Assembly: GCA_009786735.1 (NCBI GenBank)
Contig: WQRM01000078.1
Location: 1 to 7,477, forward strand
DNA: 7,477 nt
From: Oscillospiraceae bacterium
Lineage (GTDB): Bacteria > Bacillota > Clostridia > Oscillospirales > Acutalibacteraceae
Reading direction: 5' to 3'
Shown here: in pieces, positions 1-4,929 of the stretch
Position numbering within the stretch: the first letter of the stretch is position 1
Layout: each line of letters starts with the position of its first letter
Notes under the pieces: generated by a model
Database searches by the model: none
Told to the model about the DNA's origin: nothing
Seen by the model: only the letters and a program-made list of their open reading frames with translations
Translations under genes and position numbers: made by a program

Positions 1-296
1 AAGAAACCACAACGGTAGCCGACACCACCGTTGAAGAGACCACGACGGTAGCCGACACCACCGTTGAAGAGACCACGACGGTAGCCGACACGACTGTGAA
101 CGGCGAAACAACAACCGTTGCCGACACCACCGTGAATGGTGAAACCACGACTGAAGCAGAAACCACCACTGCGCCTCCCGCGGAGGGCGGCGGCACCAAC
201 TGGGGCAGCATTGCTGGCATCATCGGCATCGTTGTGCTGGTGATTGTGAACCTCGTTGCCATCTTCGGCTTCGTGCGCATCCTCTTCAACGCATAA
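1..296 (+). CDS. Threonine-rich repeat surface protein, C-terminal part (5' partial)
   Basis: The reading frame is open from base 3 and stops with TAA at 294-296; the N-terminus lies outside the window. The visible part is a Thr/Glu-rich stalk of four tandem units (two of 11 residues ending in VE, two of 12 ending in VNG), then a degenerate ETTTEAETTT segment, a Pro/Glu/Gly linker, and a hydrophobic segment starting at NWGSIAGIIGIVV that ends in a short tail RILFNA. This suggests an extracellular stalk held by a C-terminal transmembrane helix with a tiny, possibly cytoplasmic tail. No LPXTG motif is present, so sortase anchoring is not supported. The last 51 residues match the gene at 2193-3134 except for one Gly, so the two are paralogs. 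A terminator follows 10 bases after the stop. The function is unknown; a cell-surface or envelope-spacer role is inferred from the architecture only. Confidence 0.8.
   Translation, partial: ETTTVADTTVEETTTVADTTVEETTTVADTTVNGETTTVADTTVNGETTTEAETTTAPPAEGGGTNWGSIAGIIGIVVLVIVNLVAIFGFVRILFNA
3..140 (+). repeat. Tandem 33/36-bp coding repeats
   Basis: Four in-frame units are visible at 3-35 (33 bp), 36-68 (33 bp), 69-104 (36 bp) and 105-140 (36 bp), and the array probably continues left of the window. They encode ETTTVADTTVE (11 residues) or ETTTVADTTVNG (12 residues). Both lengths are multiples of three, so gain or loss of units keeps the frame. Neighbouring 33-bp units are nearly identical in DNA, which points to recent slippage or unequal recombination. 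Confidence 0.85.
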
Positions 297-305
297 TTCC
301 CGCAT

Positions 306-336
306 AAAAAAGCCCCTCTTTCGAGGGGCTTTTTTG
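306..336. terminator. Bidirectional intrinsic terminator
   Basis: A stem AGCCCCTC (311-318) pairs with GAGGGGCT (323-330) around a TTTC loop. It is flanked by A-rich sequence (306-310) and a T run (331-335). It lies between two convergent genes and can serve both: the surface protein ending at 296 and the hydrolase gene on the minus strand ending at 344. It closely resembles the hairpin after the paralogous gene near 3151-3176. Confidence 0.9.
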
Positions 337-343
337 TGTTGTC

Positions 344-2011
344 TCACGCACACCCACACGGCATGCGCGTGCAGTTGATGCCCGCAATCAGCGCTTCCAT
401 CGCCCCAAGCAGGCGCTCGCTGGCGAAGGTGCTGCTTTGGTTGATTTCCTCGTTGCCAAAGCGCACAAAATGCATGCTGTCGTTGGGCAGTTGGTAGTAA
501 CCGCTGTGGTCGTTGATGATGCCGAACATGATCGTGCGGCGACCATTGCGTGCCATTTCGGCAAGCGGGGTGAACTCGAAATCCCGCCCGCTGTAGGCAA
601 TGTATCCCGGCAGGCTTGGACCAAGCAGCACGGCGGGGCAAATTTCGCCCGGACCAAAGACCACGGCTAAGTCCATGCCCAGCTCCATGTAGGCGGTTTC
701 GGTCACGATATCCACCCCCACGCCAATGAGGTTGCGGCGCACGGTGGTGGTTTCCACCATGCCGGTGCGGAACAACAGCTGGTGCAGCGGGTTGGTGATG
801 GGGATGCGATACTCCACGTGGCGGATGTTGAGCAGCGGCGCAACCTCAACTTCGTTGCTGATGCTGTTGAGCCGCTCGGCAACCAGTTCGCCATAGTTAA
901 TCATGTTCTGCACGCGTTCATAGGGGATGTACGTGCCTTCGGGGAAGTTGCGCGCAATGGCGGACGTCGCGCCGATGATCACTTGGAAGTTTGCGTCGGC
1001 GTGCTCGTTCACCCAGCGTTCAGTGTAGTAGCCCCAGTCGCCAGTGACGGTCAGCGGACCTGCGCCCAAGCCGGTGCTGTGGGCGTGGTGGTTGGCCAGC
1101 CAGGTTTCGCGGCTTGCAGGGTTATCCGGCACAAAGCGCAGGCGGTGCATGTCTTCGTCAAACACGTAAGGGCGGCGCTTGGCATATAGCAGATCCGCGG
1201 CGTTGGCGTAGCCATAGTACAGCGTGCCGGGTTCAAGATTTTCGATGGCAGCGATGATGGTGTCAGCCGTTGTGCGGTTGAAGTGCGCCATGAAGTCGGC
1301 GTCTGTGCCATGGTGGCGGAACGGACCTCTCGCGCCAAACCAGCCGAACATCGCGTTCACCGGGTTTTGGAACAGCGCACCGAGAATGCTGGCGTTCATG
1401 CCCAGGGTGTCAATCACACTGTGCTGGTGAATGGCTGCCACGTTGATGCTGGTGACTTCCACATGGTTCGCGGCTGCCCAGTCCATCACATGGCGGCGAA
1501 TGCGGCGCACGTTGGGCGCGGTGAGCGCATAGGCATCCACGCTGGCGAACACCACCACGCCACGCCCGCTGCCGTCATCCATGGCGGTGGCGCGCACTGC
1601 CATGTCGTCAAGGAGATCAACCGGCACTTTCGGGTCAAGGAACTCAATGTTGCCCGCCACATAAATGCCGCGTTCGGGTCCCGCCCACAAGCCGTCGTCG
1701 TCAAACCAGCCGTCGGGAATCAGCGAAGCACGGGCATAGCCCACGTGCCACTGTGCGCCCGCAGCGGGTTCGTCAAGGAACCAATCGTGCCCGGGCAGGA
1801 ACTCATCGGGCGTCACGTGTGTGCGGCTGGTGCGCGGCGCGGGCATCAGCGCGGTGATGATGTTCACGATGGTGCTGATGGCGAAATCGCCCACGTCCAG
1901 CAAGATGCGGTTGCCGCGTGTGGGTTGTTCCACGCGGGTTGCGGCGGTGGGGAGCATCAGCGCGCCGGTGAGCAGTGCCGCGCCCAGCACAATGGCTAAA
2001 ATTTTCTTCAT
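344..2011 (-). CDS. Secreted neutral/alkaline ceramidase-like hydrolase
   Basis: A 555-residue protein with an N-terminal signal peptide (MKKILAIVLGAALLTGALML, cleavage near residues 23-25), so it is probably exported. The rest resembles the neutral/alkaline non-lysosomal ceramidase N-terminal domain family (Pfam PF04734): a GYAR start near 91, a 'VVFASVD' strand near 153-159, an H-x-H-S motif at 195-198 (HQHS, like the zinc-binding HTHSG motif), a D-x-x-x-H-R-L-R-F strand near 285-293, and a second His cluster HHAHSTGLG at 308-316 followed by TGDWGYY at 323-329. Family members are zinc amidohydrolases; ceramide as substrate is not shown here, and many bacterial relatives are uncharacterised. 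The C-terminus has three Cys in its last ten residues, which is odd and could form disulfides. The ATG is preceded by AAAGGAGG six bases away and by a near-consensus promoter. The gene converges on one surface-protein gene and diverges from its paralog. Confidence 0.75.
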   Translation of the reverse strand: MKKILAIVLGAALLTGALMLPTAATRVEQPTRGNRILLDVGDFAISTIVNIITALMPAPRTSRTHVTPDEFLPGHDWFLDEPAAGAQWHVGYARASLIPDGWFDDDGLWAGPERGIYVAGNIEFLDPKVPVDLLDDMAVRATAMDDGSGRGVVVFASVDAYALTAPNVRRIRRHVMDWAAANHVEVTSINVAAIHQHSVIDTLGMNASILGALFQNPVNAMFGWFGARGPFRHHGTDADFMAHFNRTTADTIIAAIENLEPGTLYYGYANAADLLYAKRRPYVFDEDMHRLRFVPDNPASRETWLANHHAHSTGLGAGPLTVTGDWGYYTERWVNEHADANFQVIIGATSAIARNFPEGTYIPYERVQNMINYGELVAERLNSISNEVEVAPLLNIRHVEYRIPITNPLHQLLFRTGMVETTTVRRNLIGVGVDIVTETAYMELGMDLAVVFGPGEICPAVLLGPSLPGYIAYSGRDFEFTPLAEMARNGRRTIMFGIINDHSGYYQLPNDSMHFVRFGNEEINQSSTFASERLLGAMEALIAGINCTRMPCGCA

Positions 2012-2017
2012 GAAAGG

Positions 2018-2025
2018 CCTCCTTT
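2018..2025 (-). promoter_or_regulatory. Ribosome binding site of the ceramidase-like gene
   Basis: On the minus strand AAAGGAGG lies six bases before the ATG at 2009-2011. This near-perfect anti-16S match fixes the start codon. Confidence 0.9.
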
Positions 2026-2045
2026 ATACTATTGTACATAAAGCC

Positions 2046-2074
2046 ATTGTAACACGAAACCGCTGGTTTGTCAA
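2046..2074 (-). promoter_or_regulatory. Sigma-A type promoter of the ceramidase-like gene
   Basis: On the minus strand, TTGACA (2069-2074) and TACAAT (2046-2051) are separated by exactly 17 bases, with a TGT triplet directly before the -10 box (extended -10). This is close to consensus and predicts strong, perhaps constitutive, transcription starting near 2039, about 28 bases before the start codon. Confidence 0.88.
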
Positions 2075-2086
2075 CGCAAAACACCT
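2067..2086 (+). repeat. 20-bp direct repeat, copy A
   Basis: TTTGTCAACGCAAAACACCT matches copy B at 3211-3230 at 18 of 20 positions in the same orientation. The two copies bracket the second surface-protein gene with its promoter and terminator. In this copy the minus-strand TTGACA is the -35 box of the ceramidase-like gene. Confidence 0.55.
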
Positions 2087-2128
2087 GCTCGTGCAAAATT
2101 CACAAAATGTTCACAGAAACGTCTTTAT

Positions 2129-2154
2129 TTGTTCATGGGGGGGGGGTGTATAAT
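2129..2154 (+). promoter_or_regulatory. Promoter with a G10 tract in its spacer
   Basis: A perfect TATAAT -10 box lies at 2149-2154. Directly upstream is a run of ten G (2137-2146), and before it a weak -35 candidate TTGTTC (2129-2134), which gives a 14-base spacer. Alternatives TTTGTT (2128-2133) and TTATTT (2125-2130) give 15 and 18 bases. The predicted start point is near 2161, about 32 bases before the ATG of the surface protein at 2193. The homopolymer sits where a change in length would alter -35/-10 spacing. The -10 call is solid; the -35 assignment is uncertain. Confidence 0.65.
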
Positions 2155-2174
2155 GTAAATTAACCCATTACATT
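2152..2174. promoter_or_regulatory. Inverted repeat overlapping the -10 box (possible operator)
   Basis: AATGTAA (2152-2158) and TTACATT (2168-2174) form a perfect 7-bp inverted repeat with a 9-base centre. The left arm overlaps the TATAAT box and the right arm abuts the ribosome binding site. The geometry fits a repressor operator or, if transcription starts upstream, a small hairpin near the mRNA 5' end. No specific regulator can be named. Confidence 0.4.
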
Positions 2175-2176
2175 TT

Positions 2177-2182
2177 AAGGAG
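2177..2182 (+). promoter_or_regulatory. Ribosome binding site of the second surface protein
   Basis: AAGGAG lies ten bases before the ATG at 2193. It supports this start, which also opens a typical signal peptide. Confidence 0.8.
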
Positions 2183-2192
2183 AACACGAACA

Positions 2193-3134
2193 ATGACGAA
2201 AAAGATTCTGGCGATTTTGGTGGCAGCATTCATGATGATTGCGGTGCTGGCTGCCGTGGTTGCCGCAAACACCGACAGCGACGCAAGCCCGCAGTATACC
2301 CTTCCCGCGTGTGACGTCTGCTTTCATGGATACTGTTTGGAGTGCGTAGAGTTTGTTCTTGCTCACTACGAGGGTTATCATGCGGCGAGCCTCGCATTCG
2401 TGAATCTTCTTCATCCTGCCATGTTTGTTGATGCAGCGGCTTACTTAGGCTTTGCGGATGCCGTGGAAGATGTAATAGAGACAGTGTATGATTACGATCT
2501 AAGCATCCTTGAGGAGGTTCAGCTTTTGGCTGCGCTTGCGGAAGAATACATGACACCGCAAGCAATTGCGTTCGGTGTGGAGTTTAGCCGAACCATGTAT
2601 CTTGCTGAATTTTTCTCCCATTCTTCTTTCGATGATTTCTTCTGGGAGAGCCGTGATGCAATCGCCTTGTTGGTTGCGCAAGGCGACATTGAGGGCGCAA
2701 CAACAGCTGTGATTGCGCTGAATGACGAGTTGGTAGTGCTGGTGGAGGCGCTTGACCTTGGCATTGAGATTCCCCAATTTCTGCGCAGCACCCCGGCAGC
2801 AACCCCGGTTTGCCCGGTTGACCCGGACGCGACCGTGTGCTTGTGCGACGACGTGACCACAACTGCACCGCAAGACACCACCACCGCTGCAGACACCACC
2901 GTGAACGGTGAAACCACAACCGTTGCAGACACCACCGTGAACGGCGAAACCACCACCGTTGCTGACACGACTGTGAACGGTGAGACCACGACTGAAGCAG
3001 AAACCACCACTGCTCCCCCCGCGGAGGGCGGCACGAACTGGGGCAGCATTGCCGGCATCATCGGCATTGTTGTGCTGGTGATTGTGAACCTCGTTGCCAT
3101 CTTCGGCTTCGTGCGCATTCTGTTCAACGCATAA
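2193..3134 (+). CDS. Membrane-anchored threonine-rich repeat surface protein
   Basis: A 313-residue protein of unknown function. Residues 1-25 form a signal peptide (MTKKILAILVAAF..., AVVAA-N). Next comes a tetracysteine motif CDVCFHGYCLEC (40-51), then an Asp/Glu- and aromatic-rich, probably helical domain (about 52-200), then three more Cys (207, 216, 218). A stalk follows with three 12-residue repeats (228-263; DTTTAADTTVNG, then ETTTVADTTVNG twice), an ETTTEAETTT plus Pro/Gly linker (264-280), a transmembrane segment (about 285-307) and the tail RILFNA. This implies an exported N-terminal domain on a Thr-rich stalk, anchored by a C-terminal helix. There is no LPXTG. The anchor matches the partial gene at 1-296 except for one missing Gly. 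Expression may depend on the G10 promoter upstream. Adhesin, S-layer-like or envelope-sensor roles are all possible; none is shown. Confidence 0.85.
   Translation: MTKKILAILVAAFMMIAVLAAVVAANTDSDASPQYTLPACDVCFHGYCLECVEFVLAHYEGYHAASLAFVNLLHPAMFVDAAAYLGFADAVEDVIETVYDYDLSILEEVQLLAALAEEYMTPQAIAFGVEFSRTMYLAEFFSHSSFDDFFWESRDAIALLVAQGDIEGATTAVIALNDELVVLVEALDLGIEIPQFLRSTPAATPVCPVDPDATVCLCDDVTTTAPQDTTTAADTTVNGETTTVADTTVNGETTTVADTTVNGETTTEAETTTAPPAEGGTNWGSIAGIIGIVVLVIVNLVAIFGFVRILFNA
2874..2981 (+). repeat. Tandem 36-bp coding repeats
   Basis: Three in-frame 36-bp units lie at 2874-2909, 2910-2945 and 2946-2981. The first is divergent (DTTTAADTTVNG); the other two encode ETTTVADTTVNG. They form the stalk of the surface protein and are homologous to the array at 3-140, but here all units have the 36-bp length. 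Confidence 0.88.
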
Positions 3135-3150
3135 TCTCATTGTGAACCCC

Positions 3151-3176
3151 AAAGCCCCTTTTCGGAGGGGCTTTTT
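3151..3176 (+). terminator. Intrinsic terminator after the second surface protein
   Basis: The stem AAAGCCCCT (3151-3159) pairs with AGGGGCTTT (3166-3174), with a TTCG core in the loop and a T run at 3172-3176. It starts 17 bases after the stop codon. The stem nearly repeats that at 306-336, as expected if the two genes arose by duplication that included their 3' flanks. Confidence 0.88.
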
Positions 3177-3210
3177 GCTATATTCTGGGTTCGCGTGGCA
3201 AAGTTTCCAA

Positions 3211-3230
3211 TTTGTCAACACAAAAGACCT
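3211..3230 (+). repeat. 20-bp direct repeat, copy B
   Basis: TTTGTCAACACAAAAGACCT matches copy A at 2067-2086 at 18 of 20 positions. It lies between the terminator of the surface protein and the HAD promoter. The -35 TTGACA of the HAD gene begins on its last base. Confidence 0.55.
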
Positions 3231-3258
3231 TGACAGCGCGCAAAAAACATGGTAGACT
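3230..3258 (+). promoter_or_regulatory. Promoter of the HAD hydrolase gene
   Basis: TTGACA (3230-3235) and TAGACT (3253-3258) are 17 bases apart, with TGG directly before the -10 box (extended -10). The expected transcription start, about seven bases after the -10 box, is near 3265-3266, at the A of the predicted ATG. This suggests a leaderless or nearly leaderless mRNA. Confidence 0.72.
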
Positions 3259-3265
3259 TTATAGT

Positions 3266-4075
3266 ATGGATTATTATAACGAAAAACCGATCAAACTCAT
3301 CGCCTGCGACATGGACGGCACGCTGCTCAACGGCGAGTCGAAGCTCAGCGACGGCAACCGCGCGGCTGTGCTCAAGGCCATCGACCAAGGTGTGATGTTC
3401 GTGCCATGCACGGGCAGACCGCTGTGTGGCGTCACCTGGCTAACCGAACAAATGCCCGGGGATTTCCCCGTGATTGTCTGCAACGGCTCTGGTGCGCAAA
3501 CCAGCCGCAGCGGACGCGTGCTGTTTGAGCAAAATATGCAGCGCAGCGACGCCCTGGAGATTCTCGCCATGGCCGCACAAACGCCGTATGCCTACATCCT
3601 GTGGGAGGGCGACAAGCTTTATGTGAGCCGCGTGTGCCTAGAAACCGAGATTTATCGTAACATTACCGGCGCAACGATGAATCCGCTGGGCGACTTGGAT
3701 GAGATTGGCGAAATCACGAAGATTATCTGGCTGATTCCGCCGGACGTGGGCCCACAACTGATGGCTGAAATCGGCGAGCGCTTTGCCGGGCGGGTCAACT
3801 GCCACACCTCGCACCCGCGCCTGCTGGAGTTCGTGGATGTTAAGGCGAGCAAGGGGCTTGCGCTTGCGGCGCTCAGCGAGATGTATGGCATTGCGCCCGA
3901 GGAAATGATGGCCATTGGTGATGCGAACAACGACATCTCCATGTTGGAGTACGTGGGTTGTTCGGTGGCGATGGCCAATGCCGGGGATGACATCAAAAGC
4001 ATCTGCAAGCACGTGACGTTGACGAACGATGAAGATGGTGTTGCGGCGGCGATTGAGAGGTTTGTGTTGCGGTGA
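3266..4075 (+). CDS. Cof-type HAD-IIB family sugar/nucleotide phosphatase
   Basis: A 269-residue cytoplasmic hydrolase of the haloacid dehalogenase superfamily, Cof/YidA-like subfamily. All four HAD motifs are visible: motif I DMDGTLL with nucleophile Asp15 and acid/base Asp17; motif II Thr49 in CTGRP; motif III Lys196 in KASKG; motif IV GDANND at 218-223 for magnesium binding. The segment between motifs II and III is the C2-type cap expected of this subfamily, and the length is typical. Members dephosphorylate small sugar phosphates, flavin or nucleotide phosphates; the substrate cannot be read from sequence. The ATG at 3266 was chosen because the frame-extending TTG at 3212 would put the promoter inside the coding region and adds residues without similarity to the family. 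No Shine-Dalgarno precedes the ATG, which fits a leaderless transcript. The stop codon is directly followed by a MITE-like element. Confidence 0.9.
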   Translation: MDYYNEKPIKLIACDMDGTLLNGESKLSDGNRAAVLKAIDQGVMFVPCTGRPLCGVTWLTEQMPGDFPVIVCNGSGAQTSRSGRVLFEQNMQRSDALEILAMAAQTPYAYILWEGDKLYVSRVCLETEIYRNITGATMNPLGDLDEIGEITKIIWLIPPDVGPQLMAEIGERFAGRVNCHTSHPRLLEFVDVKASKGLALAALSEMYGIAPEEMMAIGDANNDISMLEYVGCSVAMANAGDDIKSICKHVTLTNDEDGVAAAIERFVLR

Positions 4076-4076
4076 T

Positions 4077-4241
4077 ACCCCCACCGACGCGTTCGCGCCA
4101 CCTCCCCCAAGGGGGAGGCGCAAAGCCACTACGCTGTTCTGGCGTACATGTTCGCCGACTCAAAAGACATCTTGCTACAATCAACCCGCACGGTTGATGC
4201 CTCCCCCTTGGGGGAGGTGGCGCGAATGCGCCGGTGGGGGT
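4077..4241. mobile_element. MITE-like element with 43-bp terminal inverted repeats
   Basis: The left end (4077-4119) and the reverse complement of the right end (4199-4241) match at 41 of 43 positions. Each arm itself contains a perfect hairpin CCTCCCCC/GGGGGAGG with a 2-base centre (4101-4118 and 4200-4217). The 79-base interior has a further small hairpin, ATCAACC/GGTTGAT, and no credible gene. The element starts one base after the HAD stop codon. No target-site duplication is evident. Similar C-rich/G-rich palindromic elements are common in clostridial genomes (from memory, not searched). The hairpins may also end or slow transcription from the HAD gene. Confidence 0.75.
4173..4181 (+). 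promoter_or_regulatory. Possible extended -10 promoter inside the MITE-like element
   Basis: TGCTACAAT combines a TGn extension with a TACAAT -10 box and points toward the lipoprotein gene. No convincing -35 box is present at the proper distance (TTCGCC at 4151 gives 19 bases). It is offered because no better promoter is seen before the gene at 4297. Confidence 0.25.
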
Positions 4242-4253
4242 CTGCGCGGCAAT

Positions 4254-4269
4254 TGTTTCACGTGAAACA
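4254..4269. other. parS: parS centromere-like site (ParB binding)
   Basis: TGTTTCACGTGAAACA is a perfect 16-bp palindrome and an exact match to the well-known bacterial parS consensus bound by chromosomal ParB/Spo0J. Such sites cluster near the replication origin, nucleate ParB spreading and recruit SMC. It lies intergenic, 12 bases after the MITE-like element and 27 bases before the lipoprotein ATG. An unrelated palindromic operator is the alternative, but a complete 16-base match by chance is unlikely. Confidence 0.85.
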
Positions 4270-4296
4270 CTTCACAGATATGAAAGGCTGGTGCGT

Positions 4297-4890
4297 ATGA
4301 AGAAGTTGCTTTGCTTGTTGGCTGCGATGGCACTGTTGCTGGTGGCTTGCTCACCTGCGGTGCAGACTGATGTGCCTAACGGTGAAACCACCACTGGATG
4401 CACCGAACTCGACACGCCGGACATTAACATCGCATTACCCACGTGGGATGATGACGATGAGTATGGCGAGGCGGTGGCGCACGCGTGGGTCGAGGCGATG
4501 AATGGCTTCGTGCAGGCAGAAGTAACCCGCGTGGAGTATCGCGTTGGTCACATTCGTATGCCTCAAGAAGCGCGGACGTACCTTGCAGAAAGTGCAGCTT
4601 TGATTACACGTTGGCAAGCGTTGATACCGCAATTGGAGATGCATGTTATTGATAGACCCTATCGGTTCTTCATGTTTGGCGGGGGATATCGTCATGTGGT
4701 TGTGTTTGCGGGCGACGAAGAAATATTACGAATGAATGCCACGCAAATGAATTTGCTGTGGATTGGTGGCAACTTGCTGCGCGTGATGAACATCGACGAC
4801 GTGGAAGAAGAGTTCACGGCAATCCTCAACGCGATGGGCTTTGCAGAAGATATTTGGATACATGATTTTTATCGCTGGCCAAGCGAATAA
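4297..4890 (+). CDS. Lipoprotein of unknown function
   Basis: A 197-residue protein with a lipoprotein signal peptide: MKK start, hydrophobic core, lipobox LVAC with lipidated Cys18. It should be anchored to the outer face of the cytoplasmic membrane. The mature part opens with a short linker containing NGETTT (28-33), which echoes the stalk repeats of the surface proteins, then an acidic stretch (DDDDE) and a mixed alpha/beta-looking domain with no motif I recognise. The ATG at 4297 is preceded by AAAGG nine bases away. A longer frame opens at a GTG at 4234, but that start lies in the MITE-like arm and would bury the signal peptide. The gene is 39 bases before the phosphate-uptake pair and may be co-transcribed with it. 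Part of the gene (about 4520-4740) is visibly more A/T-rich than its neighbours. Confidence 0.82.
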   Translation: MKKLLCLLAAMALLLVACSPAVQTDVPNGETTTGCTELDTPDINIALPTWDDDDEYGEAVAHAWVEAMNGFVQAEVTRVEYRVGHIRMPQEARTYLAESAALITRWQALIPQLEMHVIDRPYRFFMFGGGYRHVVVFAGDEEILRMNATQMNLLWIGGNLLRVMNIDDVEEEFTAILNAMGFAEDIWIHDFYRWPSE

Positions 4891-4929
4891 CACTAAACCA
4901 TAAACCGCACACAACAAGGAGAGAACCAC

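Noticed and set aside
3..140. Regular 33-36 bp repeats that might look like a CRISPR array
   Set aside because: There are no unique spacers; the units are contiguous, in frame and encode a Thr-rich stalk.
259..293. LPXTG-type sortase signal at the C-terminus of the surface proteins
   Set aside because: No LPXTG-like pentapeptide precedes the hydrophobic segment, and the tail has only one basic residue.
1805..1820. Second parS-like site around TCACGTG in the ceramidase-like gene
   Set aside because: Only the CACGTG core matches; the outer positions differ from the consensus and it lies within coding sequence. Other CACGTG cores near 815, 1740 and 4010 fail likewise.
1283..1999. 238-residue plus-strand reading frame inside the ceramidase-like gene
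   Set aside because: It is antisense to a gene with clear family motifs and good expression signals; its His/Ala/Gly-rich composition is typical of a GC-rich shadow.
2106..2115. TTCACA as the -35 box of the second surface protein
   Set aside because: It is 33 bases from the TATAAT box, far too distant, and no alternative -10 box is well placed.
2519..3127. Long minus-strand reading frame with Val/Ser-rich repeats opposite the surface protein
   Set aside because: It is the antisense shadow of the 36-bp repeats and has no ribosome binding site or promoter; the plus-strand gene has a signal peptide, anchor and terminator.
3212..3265. TTG start extending the HAD protein by 18 residues
   Set aside because: The extension contains the -35 and -10 boxes and has no similarity to HAD N-termini.
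4234..4296. Upstream GTG start for the lipoprotein
   Set aside because: It begins in the MITE-like arm, runs through parS and would place the lipobox about 38 residues in; the ATG at 4297 has a ribosome binding site and a normal signal peptide.
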